64,000 nucleotides of DNA from Mycobacteriaceae bacterium (GCA_903970145.1 CAJCHO010000114.1:1-64000), one strand, 5' to 3'. Shown: positions 25,247 to 35,579, counted from the first letter of the stretch. Program-made: numbers and translations. The notes: generated by a model from the sequence alone, not told the origin.

Positions 25247-28200
25247 ATGTCGCTGATTGCCTACGTCCTGAAGCGTCCCTATACAGTCACGGCGATCCTG
25301 ATGCTGGTGGCTCTGCTGGGCATAGGCGCCGGCCTGCGCATGCCGGTCGATATCTTTCCGGAAATCGACATCCCGGTGGTAAGCGTGGTGTGGACCTATA
25401 GCGGAATGAATGCCAAGGACATCCAGAACCGCATTCTCACCTTGCACGAGCGTCAGATGGCGTCGCTGGTAGATGATATCGCGCATATTGAAGCGACCAG
25501 CTACGACGGCGTTGGAGTGGAGAAAGTCTATCTGCACGAAGGTGCGGACGTGACGCGGGCTGTCTCGCAGCTGGCGAGTTCCGCACTCGTGGTGCTCAAG
25601 TACATGCCGCCTGGCATCACCCCGCCGCTGGTGCTGCGCTATGGCGCTACCGACGTACCGATCATCCAGCTGAGCCTGTCGAGCACGGTTCTGCCCGATA
25701 CCAAGCTCAACGACCTCGGGCAGAACATCATCCGTCCGGATCTGGCGGTCGTGCACGGCGCTGAAGTGCCTTATCCCTATGGCGGCAAACCGCGCGTCAT
25801 CATGGCCGATCTCGACGCGGCGGCGCTCTCGGCACGTGGTCTTTCGCCGGCCGACGTGAGCGCCGCCCTGCAGACGCAGAACGTCATCCTGCCGGCCGGT
25901 GATGTGAAGATAGGGTCCAAGGACTACACGCTGTCGATGAACAACAGTCCGAACGTCATCGAGGAGATCAATTCCTTCCCGATCAGGACGATCAACGGCA
26001 AGACCATCTTCATGCATGACGTCGCGCACGTTCACGACGGCTTCCAGGTCCAGACCAATGCGGTCTCGGTCAACGGTACACCGGGCGCGCTGATGACCAT
26101 TCGCAAGACCGGAGGGGTGTCGACGCTTGCCGTGATCGAGGGTATCCGGGAAATACTTCCCGAACTGAAAAAGGTTCTTCCGGCCAGCGTGAACATCAAG
26201 GCGATCTTCGATCAGTCGATATTCGTGAAGGCCGCTCTGAACAGCGTCGTCATGGGTGGCGCGATGGCGGCCGGCCTGACCGCCCTCATGATTCTGCTGT
26301 TTATGGGCAACTGGCGCCTGACCATCATCATCCTCGCCTCGATTCCGCTGTCGATCATCACGGCGGTGCTGGTCATGTACTGCAGCGGCCAGACGCTCAA
26401 CACGATGACGCTCGGAGGCTTCGCCCTGGCTGTCGGTATCCTGGTTGATAACGGCACGGTGGTGATCGAGAACATCGAGCGCCGCTTGCGCGAAGGCGGC
26501 CACCTTGAACTCGCCATTGAGTCCGGGGCGGCAGAGGTCGGCGTGCCGACCATGCTCTCGACGCTATGCATCTGCATCGTCTTTGTGCCGATCTTCCTGC
26601 TCGAGGGGACCGCCAAGTACCTGTTCTCGCCGCTGTCCCTATCGGTGTGTGTCTCGCTGGTGGCGAGCCTGGCACTGTCGTTTACGCTGGTGCCGCTGCT
26701 GTTCAAATATCTGATGCGCTCGCAGGTTCAGACCCACGCGACCGATGGTGATGCCGGAGCGCACTCGCGGACGCGACCGGTCAATCCCTTCATGAGAATC
26801 CACCTCGCATTCGAGCGCGGCTTTCATTCATTCCGGGAGACCTACCGAACCACCCTTGTCTGGGCCCTCTCCGAGCCCAAGCAGACGATTCTGTTTTTCG
26901 GGATCCTGATTGCCGCTGCCGCGCTGCTCTTTCCCGCGCTCGGGCGGGATTTTTTCCCGCAGGTCGACGCCGGGCAGATGCGCCTGCATGTGCGCGACCC
27001 TGCCGGGACGCGGCTCGAACAGACTCAGCAGGACTTCGGCCGGGTGGAAGCAGCCATTCGCCAGATTGTCGGTGACGCACAGATCGACGTGGTACTCGAC
27101 AATATCGGACTGCCTTACAGCGGAATCAATATTGCGCTCAGCGATTCGGCCACCATCGGACCGATGGACGGCGAGATCCTCGTCTCGCTAAAGCCGACCC
27201 ATGTCCCGACAGCGCAGCTGATGGCACAACTCAGACGGGAGTTGCCCAAGCGCTTTGCCGGAATGGATTTCTTCTTCCAGCCGGCCGACATCGTTGACCA
27301 GGTCCTCAATTTTGGCCAGCCCGCTCCAATCGACATCCGCATCGCCGGACCGAACGCGGATGAAGCCTACGCGCTGGCGAGTAAGCTTGCCCATGACCTC
27401 AAAAGTGTCTCCGGAATCGTCGACTCACATGTTTTCCAGGTGCCGGATGCACCGTCGCTGACCATCGGCGTCGACCGCACGCTTGCCGGCGAGTTTGGTC
27501 TGGATCAGCAGAAAGCGGCCAGCGACGTGCTGGTCTCGACCAATTCCAGTGCCCAGACCTCGCCCAATTTCTGGATCGATCCGCGCAACAGCGTCAGTTA
27601 TCCACTCGTCGTGCAGATGCCGACTTATAAGCTCAATTCGTCAGGCGACATCGGGACCATCTCCCTGTCGAGCGCAGGTCCGGGCTCGCACAATCAGCTG
27701 CTCATGAATGTGGCCAGCTTCAGCCGCGGTTCGGTTCCGATGGTGATGTCCCAATACAATATTCGACCGGTATTCGATGTCGACGCGGATGTCCAGGGCC
27801 GCGATCTCTCTTCGGTGGCGCACGACATCGATGAGTTGCTCAAGGCCGACCAGCCGGATCCCGCCAAGGCCATCACGATGACTCTTGCCGGCCAGGTCGA
27901 GACCATGCGCAGCAGCTATAGCGGCCTGTTCTCGGGTATGGCGCTCGCCGTCGTACTGGTTTACCTTTTTCTCGTGATCAACTTCCAGAGCTGGATCGAT
28001 CCGCTGGTGGTGCTGCTCGCGGTTCCGTTCGCCCTCACTGGGGTGATCGTGTTTCTCTATCTCACGCAGACCCATCTCAGCGTTCCGGCGCTGATGGGAG
28101 CCATCATGTGCATTGGGCTAACGACCGCCAACAGTATCCTCGTGGTCACCTTTGCCAATCAGCGCATGGCAGCTGGTGACAGCCCGACGCTCGCCGCCGA

Positions 28201-28456
28201 GCTGGCAGGCTATACCCGCCTGCGTCCTGTCCTCATGACCGCTGGTGCGATGATCCTCGGGATGGTGCCGATGGCGCTGGGCGTGGGTGAGGGCGGTGAG
28301 CAGAACGCGCCGCTGGCGCGCGCGGTTATCGGCGGCCTGCTATTTGCGACCTTTGCGACGCTCGTCTTCGTCCCGGTCATGTACCGCCTGCTGCGGCGCG
28401 AGGCGCCGGCCGCGGGAAATCCCAATTCTGAAGGAGATCTCCGTGCAAGCGCGTAA
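25247..28456 (+). CDS. RND efflux pump, inner-membrane permease
   Basis: A 1069-residue proton-driven transporter with 12 expected membrane helices and two large periplasmic loops. The N-terminus (AYVLKRPYTVTAILMLVALLGIG), the PVDIFPEIDIPVVSV motif and FALAVGILVDNGTVVIENIERR are RND signatures. In AcrB the proton-relay pair is Asp407-Asp408; the matching positions here are Asp401 and Asn402, so one acid is replaced. The second half repeats the fold (GLTTANSILVVTFANQR). Substrates (drugs, dyes or metals) cannot be told. It is the first structural gene of a permease-adaptor-channel operon. Confidence 0.93.
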   Translation: MSLIAYVLKRPYTVTAILMLVALLGIGAGLRMPVDIFPEIDIPVVSVVWTYSGMNAKDIQNRILTLHERQMASLVDDIAHIEATSYDGVGVEKVYLHEGADVTRAVSQLASSALVVLKYMPPGITPPLVLRYGATDVPIIQLSLSSTVLPDTKLNDLGQNIIRPDLAVVHGAEVPYPYGGKPRVIMADLDAAALSARGLSPADVSAALQTQNVILPAGDVKIGSKDYTLSMNNSPNVIEEINSFPIRTINGKTIFMHDVAHVHDGFQVQTNAVSVNGTPGALMTIRKTGGVSTLAVIEGIREILPELKKVLPASVNIKAIFDQSIFVKAALNSVVMGGAMAAGLTALMILLFMGNWRLTIIILASIPLSIITAVLVMYCSGQTLNTMTLGGFALAVGILVDNGTVVIENIERRLREGGHLELAIESGAAEVGVPTMLSTLCICIVFVPIFLLEGTAKYLFSPLSLSVCVSLVASLALSFTLVPLLFKYLMRSQVQTHATDGDAGAHSRTRPVNPFMRIHLAFERGFHSFRETYRTTLVWALSEPKQTILFFGILIAAAALLFPALGRDFFPQVDAGQMRLHVRDPAGTRLEQTQQDFGRVEAAIRQIVGDAQIDVVLDNIGLPYSGINIALSDSATIGPMDGEILVSLKPTHVPTAQLMAQLRRELPKRFAGMDFFFQPADIVDQVLNFGQPAPIDIRIAGPNADEAYALASKLAHDLKSVSGIVDSHVFQVPDAPSLTIGVDRTLAGEFGLDQQKAASDVLVSTNSSAQTSPNFWIDPRNSVSYPLVVQMPTYKLNSSGDIGTISLSSAGPGSHNQLLMNVASFSRGSVPMVMSQYNIRPVFDVDADVQGRDLSSVAHDIDELLKADQPDPAKAITMTLAGQVETMRSSYSGLFSGMALAVVLVYLFLVINFQSWIDPLVVLLAVPFALTGVIVFLYLTQTHLSVPALMGAIMCIGLTTANSILVVTFANQRMAAGDSPTLAAELAGYTRLRPVLMTAGAMILGMVPMALGVGEGGEQNAPLARAVIGGLLFATFATLVFVPVMYRLLRREAPAAGNPNSEGDLRASA

Positions 28457-29699
28457 CTCCGAATCATCTCCAGAGGATCGGCGCACCGTGGCGGCGCAAG
28501 GGCGCAGGATCCGGCTGTTCGCGCTGATCGTGGTCGCCGTGCTCGCCATCGCCTTCGTGCTCGTGCATTTCGTCAAAGCATCGCACGACCATGGCATAGC
28601 GGACGCGACGGCCGCCATGGCCGGCGCAGCGCCGGCAGTCAATGTTGTGACCGTCGTGCCTGCTCCGAGTGCGCAGGCGCTGAGCCTGCCCGGAGAATCA
28701 GCAGCCTGGTTCGACAGTACCCTGTACGCACGCGTGGACGGCTATGTGGCCAAGTGGAGCGCCGATATCGGCGATCGCGTCAAGCGCGGCCAGACTCTTG
28801 CGACCATCGAGACTCCGGATCTGGACGCGCAGCAGGCCGCCTCGGAGGCCAAGCTCAAGGCGGCACAGGCGCTCGTGATGGCGCGTCAGGCGGATGCCCA
28901 ATTTGCCAAATCGACCTATGATCGCTGGCGCGACTCCCCCAAGGGCGTCGTCTCCGAACAGGAGCGTGAAGAAAAAAAGGCCGGCTACGACAGCGCCGCG
29001 GCGCAGTTGAGTGAGGCACAGGCACAAGTTGCGCTCGATAGTGCCGATGTCGACCGCTACACGATCCTTGCGAAATTCAAACGGGTCACGGCACCCTACG
29101 ACGGTGTGATCACCGAGCGGCGCATCGACATCGGCAACCTCGTGAGTGCCGGCAGCAATGCCAGTACGACGCCACTCTACAAGATGGCCCAGACGGATCC
29201 GATCCGGGTTTTCGTGAACGTACCGCAGAGCGCCGCGGGCCAGATGAAACCCGGAGTGAGCGTAAAGATCCGTGCGACCAATATTCCGGGGCGCATCTTC
29301 GAAGGGAAAGTTACACGAACCTCGGACGCCATCGATCCGCAGGCACGCACGCTTCGGGTGGAGGCCGACATCGCGAATCCGGATCGCGCCCTTGTGCCGG
29401 GCATGTATGTCGACGTGGCGTTCGATATCCCGACCGCGGGATGGGTCCAGATTCCCGCAGCGGCGCTTATCTTTCGCCCAAGCGGCCAGGAAGTCGCCGT
29501 CATTGGCAAGGATGAGCGTGTCAGCTTTCGGGTGGTAAGCATCGCGCGCGACAACGGCAGCACTGTCGAAATCGGATCAGGCCTTGCGGCTGGCGAGCGG
29601 GTCGCATTGAACATAAGTTCCCAGATCGCGGCCGGTCAAAAAGTGGCGGTCAGCGATGCCACGGATGGAGGCGGCAATGGTCCATCGCCCCAGAAGTAA
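28443..29699 (+). CDS. RND efflux periplasmic adaptor (membrane fusion protein)
   Basis: A 418-residue membrane fusion protein that bridges pump and outer-membrane channel. A single N-terminal membrane helix (about 22-42, LFALIVVAVLAIAFVLVHFV) anchors it. Next come a lipoyl half-motif (GYVAKWSADIGDRVKRGQTLATIETPDLD), a helical hairpin (about 125-200), the second lipoyl half and beta barrel (ITERRIDIGNLVSAG), and a membrane-proximal domain. The start is the GTG at 28443, since AAGGAG lies 7 nt upstream, giving a 14-bp overlap with the pump gene; the frame is open further upstream inside the pump gene without similarity. Confidence 0.93.
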   Translation: MQARNSESSPEDRRTVAAQGRRIRLFALIVVAVLAIAFVLVHFVKASHDHGIADATAAMAGAAPAVNVVTVVPAPSAQALSLPGESAAWFDSTLYARVDGYVAKWSADIGDRVKRGQTLATIETPDLDAQQAASEAKLKAAQALVMARQADAQFAKSTYDRWRDSPKGVVSEQEREEKKAGYDSAAAQLSEAQAQVALDSADVDRYTILAKFKRVTAPYDGVITERRIDIGNLVSAGSNASTTPLYKMAQTDPIRVFVNVPQSAAGQMKPGVSVKIRATNIPGRIFEGKVTRTSDAIDPQARTLRVEADIANPDRALVPGMYVDVAFDIPTAGWVQIPAAALIFRPSGQEVAVIGKDERVSFRVVSIARDNGSTVEIGSGLAAGERVALNISSQIAAGQKVAVSDATDGGGNGPSPQK

Positions 29700-31257
29700 G
29701 CCGCTGTGCGCCGCAGTTCTGCTTGCGCTCGGCGCGGGCATGCTGCAGGGATGCGCGGTGGGTCCTGACTACCATGCGCCCCAGATGACCGTGCCCGATG
29801 AGTTCGTCGCGCCGGCGCGACCAGCCTCGGGTGAATCCGGGGACGGAATTCCTGTCAAGGCCGACGCATCGCCCGACGCCGGCCAGTGGTGGAAGGCGCT
29901 TGGCGACGACACGCTCGACGGATTGATAGATCGTGCCATCAAGGCCAACCCGCGACTCGAAATTGCACTCACTCGTGTGCAGGCGGCAAGGCAGGAGGAA
30001 TCCGTAGTCCTAGGCAAAGCGCTACCCTCGCTCGGGCTAAGCGCGGGGGCTGCGCGCGGCACCGGCAGCGACCTTGCGCGTGGCCGCGCCGATCCGACAC
30101 TCGTCGCCGCTGAAGACACCGGAAATTTCAGGCACGTCACAGAAATCGATGGATTTGACTTCAACTGGGAACTCGACGTATTCGGCAAATATCGTCGCGA
30201 ACTGGAAGCCGCACATTACGATGAACAGGCCGCGCGTGCGGCGCGCAATGTGGTACTTACGAGCCTGATCGCTGACCTGGTGCGTGCCTATGTGGATCTG
30301 CGCAGCTTCCAGATGCAACGGGCGGTGCTCGACCAGAATATCCAGCTGGCCCGGCAATACGTGGATTTTGTCGATCAGCGCTACCAGCGTGGGCTGACCA
30401 ATGGTCTGGACCTCACGCTCGCGCAACGCCAGTCCGCGAGCCTGGCAGCGCAACGCGCGCCCCTGACGGCGCGCGTTGCGGCCGCACAGTTCACCATCGC
30501 CGTACTGTGTGGCGACTTTCCGGAAAACGTCGACAGGGAGCTTGCGCAGACCAGACCGGTGCCACAGCTGCCGCGACAACTCAGTACCGGGGTACCGCTT
30601 GATCTGTTGCGCCGGCGTCCGGACATTGATGAGGCAGAGCGTGAATTGGCAGCGGCCAACGCGCGCATTGGCGTGGCGACCGCGGACCTGTTCCCGCGAT
30701 TGGCGGTGTCGGCCGGTGCCGGACATCAAGTCCAGGGGTGGGGGGTCAACCCGGGGATGTCGAGTTTCATCTGGTCCGCCGGGCCTTCGGTAAGCTGGTC
30801 AATTCTGGATTTCGGAACCCTCGACGCGCTCGTAAATATCGCCGATCTCAAAACGCATGCGATGCTCATGAACTACAAGCAGACGGTGCTCACCGCTGTC
30901 GAGGAAGTTGACGTCGCCGCCAGCAGCTATGCCGCAGAGCAGGATCGCCTGCAGAACCTCGGCACGGCGCTCGACGCGAGCTACCGCGCGGTCGAACTCG
31001 CATCGCAGCGTTATGAGCGCGGGCTCACCGATTCGCTGAACATCATCGATGCCCAGCGCCAGCAATTCGAGCTGGAGCAACAATACGTGATCGCGCAGCA
31101 GTCAGCCGCCGAAGAGTTCATCACGCTCTACAAGGCGCTTGGTGGTGGCTGGGAGCGCTATCAGGACCTTCCGCCGATTCGCCAGCCCCTACCCGCGGTA
31201 CTCGCGGCTGTGCGTCGCTCGCTTGAGTCGGACGACTCGGCGAGCCCCGGTAAATAG
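29677..31257 (+). CDS. RND efflux outer-membrane channel lipoprotein (NodT family)
   Basis: A 526-residue TolC/OprM-type channel. The signal peptide ends in the lipobox LQGC with the anchor Cys at about residue 26, followed by the standard AVGPDYHAPQM start. Two repeats of the OEP domain show LTRVQAARQEESV...FNWELDVFGKYRRELEA and LLRRRPDIDEAERELAAANARIGVATADLFPRL. ATG at 29677 is preferred over 29656 because GGAGG lies 5 nt upstream. It overlaps the adaptor gene by 23 bp and completes the tripartite pump. Confidence 0.93.
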   Translation: MVHRPRSKPLCAAVLLALGAGMLQGCAVGPDYHAPQMTVPDEFVAPARPASGESGDGIPVKADASPDAGQWWKALGDDTLDGLIDRAIKANPRLEIALTRVQAARQEESVVLGKALPSLGLSAGAARGTGSDLARGRADPTLVAAEDTGNFRHVTEIDGFDFNWELDVFGKYRRELEAAHYDEQAARAARNVVLTSLIADLVRAYVDLRSFQMQRAVLDQNIQLARQYVDFVDQRYQRGLTNGLDLTLAQRQSASLAAQRAPLTARVAAAQFTIAVLCGDFPENVDRELAQTRPVPQLPRQLSTGVPLDLLRRRPDIDEAERELAAANARIGVATADLFPRLAVSAGAGHQVQGWGVNPGMSSFIWSAGPSVSWSILDFGTLDALVNIADLKTHAMLMNYKQTVLTAVEEVDVAASSYAAEQDRLQNLGTALDASYRAVELASQRYERGLTDSLNIIDAQRQQFELEQQYVIAQQSAAEEFITLYKALGGGWERYQDLPPIRQPLPAVLAAVRRSLESDDSASPGK

Positions 31258-31311
31258 CGCACCCGCGGCACGGCCTTCCGACTGGCCGCCAGTCCCCGAG
31301 CGCTCGTCCAT

Positions 31312-31350
31312 AAAAAAAGGTCCCTGGCCATTACAGCCAGGAACCTTTTA
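31312..31350 (-). terminator. Bidirectional terminator between efflux operon and porin
   Basis: An 11-bp stem with one mismatch (31318-31328 with 31336-31346). On the minus strand it is followed by seven T residues (for the porin gene); on the plus strand by a short T run (for the efflux operon). Confidence 0.88.
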
Positions 31351-31408
31351 CAAGTCTTGCAGGGACATCAACTAATCAGGCGTTTCCCCGATCAGTCAAC
31401 TCAACCAT

Positions 31409-32518
31409 TTAGAACGTAATGGCCAGACCCAGACCGATGTACGTAGTCGACTTGCCGGGGGCGGTCGACGAAGGCACGTATGCATCGAACGAAGTGTAGA
31501 CCGTTGCGCCGGAACTCTGCTTCACGTCCGCGATCTGCGCGTACATCGTGGTGCGCTTGGACAGGTAGTAGTAGTCGATCAGCGCAAGCTTTCTCGTGGT
31601 GTCGTCCGCAACGGCGGCGTTGTTCAGGTAGTAGTAGGAAATGTTGATCTTGTTCAGACCACCAGTTGCCCAGTCGAAACCAAGGCCCCACTCAGAGGTG
31701 TCGCTCATTTCGGTTTCGGTCAGCGAGAAGTCCTTGAACTTCGTATAGACCAGGCGGACCGCAAACGGATCGAAGTCGTACGCGCCACCAAGGTCAAACT
31801 CTTGGCCAGCCTTGTTACCGTTGACGTCGTGCGACTCAAGAGCACCACCAGAGATGGTAAAGCCGGAGAACTTGTAAGTCGCGCCCAGAGATTCGACTGC
31901 ACCCGCGTTGCCAGAGCCAGCGACGCCACCAGCGCCGTACAGGCCGGTAAAGCTAAAGCCACCGCCAGCCCAGGTGTAGGCAACCGAATTGGTATCAAAG
32001 ATACCGCCATTCAGAGGTACTGCGCCGGACGGGTTCACGGTGTTCGAGAAGATCGTCAGAGCGAGCCAGGGGCCCAGGGCACTGAACGAGTCCGTCATGC
32101 CGCGCGGATCAATCGGGATTGCAGACAGGAAGGCCGGGTCAACTTGCAGACCGAAGTTGACGGAACCAAAGCGACCCGTCAGGCCCACTTCAGCGACACG
32201 GCCAAAGATACCGCCGTTGCTGTTGTCAAAGCCGCCAGTACCTGAGCTCAGGCCGCCTTCGAGGGCGAACGTCGCCTTCAGGCCGCCACCCAGATCATCA
32301 GATCCCTTCATGCCCCAGATCGAAGGCAGGAACTGCCCGTCGACGAAGGCCGATTGGCGACCGTAGCCACCGCCCTTGGTTGCGGCATTGTCTTGGGTCA
32401 TGAAGCCACCGTCGACGATACCAAATAAGGTCAGATTGCTGCCATCCGCGTGAGCCGTGCCCAACATGGCCGCTTGAGCCAACAATGCTCCGGAAATGGC
32501 TAGAAGTTTCTTGCGCAT
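31409..32518 (-). CDS. Gram-negative porin
   Basis: A 369-residue trimeric-type outer-membrane porin of the Burkholderia/Neisseria class (porin_4). The signal peptide ends at AHA (residue 24). The barrel begins with SNLTLFGIVDGGFM, contains SIWGMKGSDDLGGGLKATFALEGGLSS and the FGRVAEVGLTGRFGSVNFGLQ strand, and ends in the terminal Phe (IGLGLAITF). Transport of small hydrophilic solutes is inferred. It has GAGGGA 8 nt before the ATG and its own terminator, and is oriented against the efflux operon. Confidence 0.95.
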   Translation of the reverse strand: MRKKLLAISGALLAQAAMLGTAHADGSNLTLFGIVDGGFMTQDNAATKGGGYGRQSAFVDGQFLPSIWGMKGSDDLGGGLKATFALEGGLSSGTGGFDNSNGGIFGRVAEVGLTGRFGSVNFGLQVDPAFLSAIPIDPRGMTDSFSALGPWLALTIFSNTVNPSGAVPLNGGIFDTNSVAYTWAGGGFSFTGLYGAGGVAGSGNAGAVESLGATYKFSGFTISGGALESHDVNGNKAGQEFDLGGAYDFDPFAVRLVYTKFKDFSLTETEMSDTSEWGLGFDWATGGLNKINISYYYLNNAAVADDTTRKLALIDYYYLSKRTTMYAQIADVKQSSGATVYTSFDAYVPSSTAPGKSTTYIGLGLAITF

Positions 32519-33251
32519 GACTTATGTCCCTCGTTGAGTTGGAGTCTTGTAATTTGATTGCCAAAATACACCTAGGCAACGCGAAAAATGCTCGCCGATT
32601 GCGGAAGTCGTGTCAATAGCATTCACCAAATGTGCAACACCTTGCCGACCGCCCAAAACTGGTCGCTGTGCGCACACTAAACCACCCAAATCAAGGTGTT
32701 ATGAGCCATGAACCGATCCCTCGGCATGCCACTTGCGTTTTGAGGGTATACCCGAACGAGGCATCCGCTCGGTTGATGGTCGACCCCCGTTCAAACGGAT
32801 CGGGATTCTACCCGAAGGCACCCATGACCAAGCGCGTCCCTGGACGACCGCCATCGATCCGGCGAGGGATTCTGCTGCGGTGAAGTCGCGAGCCGGCGTT
32901 GGCCCGGCGTAGCCTAGCAGCAATGACCGGCACTCAAAGTTGTACGTTCGTATCGGAAGCGACGCGCATCAGGACCTTTGCCGTCGGCGTCTTGTTCGCT
33001 TGGCGCACGATTCTGCGGCTTCGCGTTTGATCGCATGGGAATTGCGCGCGCGCTACCCTTGGCGCCGGACAACAGCGAGTCAATGGTGCAGTATGCGTTG
33101 CCAGCACAGCGGCTGGCTCTGCGCGTTTTACTTGCCAAGCGTTCAGGATGGCAAGCTCGCACCAATGGGGATGGGGAGCGTTCGCGGCTGACGGTACAAT
33201 GAAACGCGCGGCCTTTGCGTTTAGGTCCGCGATCGCGAGGAGCCAGCAGGG
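32519..33251. other. Intergenic region between porin and argC
   Basis: No gene is supported here. Near the left end the porin's minus-strand upstream region contains TTGACA (plus-strand 32611-32616) with a weak GAGCAT 17 bp further, a possible promoter. Close to argC, TACAAT at 33195-33200 could be a -10 element. Open frames in the middle have no ribosome-binding site. Confidence 0.5.
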
Positions 33252-34295
33252 ATGATCAAGGTAGGCATAGTCGGAGGAACCGGTTACACGGGCTCGGAGT
33301 TGTTGCGACTCATTGCGCAGCATCCCGGTGCGCAGGTCGTCGCAATCACTTCGCGCAACGAAGACGGTCTTGAGGTCGCGAAGATGTTTCCGGCCCTGCG
33401 TGGGCGCCTAAACCTGAAGTTCTCGGATCCGGCAAAAACCTCGCTGGCAGATTGCGATGTTGTCTTCTTTGCCACACCTCACGGAGTAGCGATGGCGCAG
33501 GCACCAGCCCTGCTGGCCGCGGGTGTGCGCGTCATCGATCTGGCGGCCGACTTTCGCATCAAGGATGCCGCGGTCTTTGAAAAATGGTACGGGATGGCGC
33601 ATAGCGCGCAGGATTTGCTAGGCGAGGCTGTCTACGGATTGCCCGAGGTGAATCGCGCCGCGATTCGCACGGCACGCCTGGTCGGGATGCCCGGCTGCTA
33701 TCCGACTGCCATGCAACTCGGTTTCGCGCCGCTGTTGGCGCAAGGCCATGCCCTGGTCGACGAGTCGCACCTGATTGCCGACTGCAAGTCGGGGGTCTCG
33801 GGGGCCGGGCGCAAGGCCGAACTGGGGCTACTGCTGGCCGAAGCCTCCGATAACTTCAAGGCATATGGCGTCGCGGGGCACAGGCATCTGCCCGAGACCA
33901 CGCAGGGGCTGGGTGCCATTTCGGGGCGCAGCGTCGGGCTGAATTTCGTGCCGCACCTGGTGCCGATGATTCGCGGCATTCTGGGGACCCTTTATGCACG
34001 CATTCTCCCCGAGGCCATGGACGTCGACTTCCAAACGCTCTACGAGAGGCACTACCACGACGAGCCTTTCGTCGACGTCATGCCGGCAGGCAGTACCCCA
34101 GAGACGCGATCGGTACGCGCATCCAACATGCTGCGCATTGCTGTCCATCGACCGGGGGCGGGCGACACACTCGTGGTTCTGGTTGTTGAAGACAACCTCG
34201 TCAAGGGAGCGGCCGGCCAGGCGGTGCAATGCATGAACCTGATGTTCGGGCTTGCCGAAACCAGTGGTCTCGAGCAGATCGCCGCATCGCCCTGA
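33252..34295 (+). CDS. argC: N-acetyl-gamma-glutamyl-phosphate reductase
   Basis: A 347-residue NADPH-dependent enzyme of arginine synthesis that reduces N-acetylglutamyl phosphate to the semialdehyde. The N-terminal Rossmann motif is [16 protein letters not shown], and the catalytic Cys149 lies in MPGCYPT. The length is that of the long (type 1) form. GAGGAG sits 12 nt upstream with GCAGGG closer to the ATG. The gene leads a cluster with the coiled-coil membrane protein, bactofilin and erpA, an order I know from Burkholderiales. Confidence 0.96.
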   Translation: MIKVGIVGGTGYTGSELLRLIAQHPGAQVVAITSRNEDGLEVAKMFPALRGRLNLKFSDPAKTSLADCDVVFFATPHGVAMAQAPALLAAGVRVIDLAADFRIKDAAVFEKWYGMAHSAQDLLGEAVYGLPEVNRAAIRTARLVGMPGCYPTAMQLGFAPLLAQGHALVDESHLIADCKSGVSGAGRKAELGLLLAEASDNFKAYGVAGHRHLPETTQGLGAISGRSVGLNFVPHLVPMIRGILGTLYARILPEAMDVDFQTLYERHYHDEPFVDVMPAGSTPETRSVRASNMLRIAVHRPGAGDTLVVLVVEDNLVKGAAGQAVQCMNLMFGLAETSGLEQIAASP

Positions 34296-34317
34296 ACCAT
34301 CTATCGGTGGCCACGAT

Positions 34318-35052
34318 TTGAAATACAAACTTCTCTGGCGTCGTCTGTCGATCAGCGCCCCGCGCATGACGGTGCGCTCCCATCAACCGTGGCCGCTGCG
34401 CGTCCTGGTACTCATCGCGGCCGCGGTGGTGGTGTTCGCCGCGGGATACTGGATCTACGAACAGGGCCGCAGCTTCGGTGGTTTTGGCAAGGACTTGCAT
34501 GCCGAGCTGGCGCGACTGCGTGAGCAAAACGCGGCGCTCTCGGTCGAGCACGATCGGCTCGAAAAGGGCGAGGCCGATGCGCTCAGTCGTCTGAACATCG
34601 AGCAGTCGGCGCAGCAACAGCTGGGCAACCAGATTCGCTCGCTCGAGCTCGAGAACGCGCGCTTGAAGGACGACGTCGCGTTCTTCGAAAACCTGTCGGC
34701 CAATGGTCCTCAGAACGGTCTGGAGATCAAGCGCCTGCAGGTAGGCAACGACCTGATTCCGCAGCAGATGCGTTATCGCCTTCTTGTCACTCAGGGGGGC
34801 AAGAACGACCATGACTTCAACGGGCAGTTGCAACTGCTTGTTACACTGCAACATGACGGCAAAACTGATATTATGAATCTCCCTGATGGGGCGGCGGGCG
34901 CAGCCAGCAAACCGTTCCAGGTGAACTTCCGCTATTTTGAGCGGATCGAGGGAACATTCACTATCCCGCCGGGCGCGACCGTCAAGCAAGTCGAGGCGCG
35001 TATTCTGGAAAAAGGTGCCGTGCGGGCCCAGCAGACAGTGATGCTGGGTTAG
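34318..35052 (+). CDS. Single-pass membrane protein with coiled coil (DUF6776-like)
   Basis: A 244-residue protein with a basic cytoplasmic N-terminus, one membrane helix (about residues 25-46, LRVLVLIAAAVVVFAAGYWIY), a periplasmic coiled coil (about 55-125, rich in Leu, Glu and Gln) and a beta-rich C-terminal domain (YRLLVTQGGKNDHDFNGQLQ...FRYFERIEGTFTIP). The TTG at 34318 is taken as start because the conserved KYKLLWRRLS begins there, though the ribosome-binding site (GGTGG) is modest. In Burkholderiales this gene usually sits next to bactofilin, so an envelope or cell-shape role is inferred. I believe it is the DUF6776 family. Confidence 0.75.
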   Translation: MKYKLLWRRLSISAPRMTVRSHQPWPLRVLVLIAAAVVVFAAGYWIYEQGRSFGGFGKDLHAELARLREQNAALSVEHDRLEKGEADALSRLNIEQSAQQQLGNQIRSLELENARLKDDVAFFENLSANGPQNGLEIKRLQVGNDLIPQQMRYRLLVTQGGKNDHDFNGQLQLLVTLQHDGKTDIMNLPDGAAGAASKPFQVNFRYFERIEGTFTIPPGATVKQVEARILEKGAVRAQQTVMLG

Positions 35053-35103
35053 GCTGGTCGGTGTACCGGCCTAGGGGCCAGCAAACGCGAACCGGGAGCT
35101 GCT

Positions 35104-35499
35104 ATGTTTGGCAAGAAAACAGGTGTCAAGAGCACCATAGACAGTCTCATTGGCGCGGCTACGCGCATCGAGGGCGATGTCCATTTTGTGGGGGGCTTGC
35201 GCATCGATGGTCAGGTTGTCGGCAACGTGGTTGCCGACCCTAGCGAGCCTTCGATGCTGGTCATCAGCGAGCACGCACGGGTCGACGGCGCAATCGAGGT
35301 CGGCCACCTGGTCGTCAATGGCGTAGTCAACGGCCCGGTGACCGCGCGCGAAATGCTCGAACTGCAGCCCAAGGCGCGCCTGACTGGCAATGTCGCCTAC
35401 CGTACCCTCGAAATGCACCATGGCGCGATTGTCGATGGCACGCTCGCCTACGACGACGAATCGCGTCCGGGCCTGAAACTCGCGGCCAATAACTCCTAG
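35104..35499 (+). CDS. Bactofilin (polymer-forming cytoskeletal protein)
   Basis: A 131-residue bactofilin. The central part (about 18-115) consists of short glycine-marked beta repeats that build a right-handed beta helix ([42 protein letters not shown]). Short unstructured ends flank it. Bactofilins polymerise without nucleotide and scaffold wall enzymes or polar proteins. The M23 peptidase encoded 2 kb away is a plausible partner, since bactofilin and M23 genes often co-occur, but they lie on opposite strands here. GGGAG lies about 5 nt before the ATG. Confidence 0.93.
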   Translation: MFGKKTGVKSTIDSLIGAATRIEGDVHFVGGLRIDGQVVGNVVADPSEPSMLVISEHARVDGAIEVGHLVVNGVVNGPVTAREMLELQPKARLTGNVAYRTLEMHHGAIVDGTLAYDDESRPGLKLAANNS

Positions 35500-35579
35500 G
35501 CGATTCCCCTCCACTTGGTAGGGTTGCAATTGCCAGTTGTGCGCCAACCATTGAAGATGAAGGTTCATTGGAGTCCGAC

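Noticed and set aside
24875-26503. Open frame of 542 codons on the minus strand opposite the kinase and RND genes
   Set aside because: It crosses two well-supported genes, is rich in His/Arg/Gly as expected for antisense reading, and shows no domain.
32934-33323. Open frame of 129 codons on the minus strand upstream of argC
   Set aside because: It overlaps the start of argC, has no ribosome-binding site and no protein-like hydrophobic or motif pattern.
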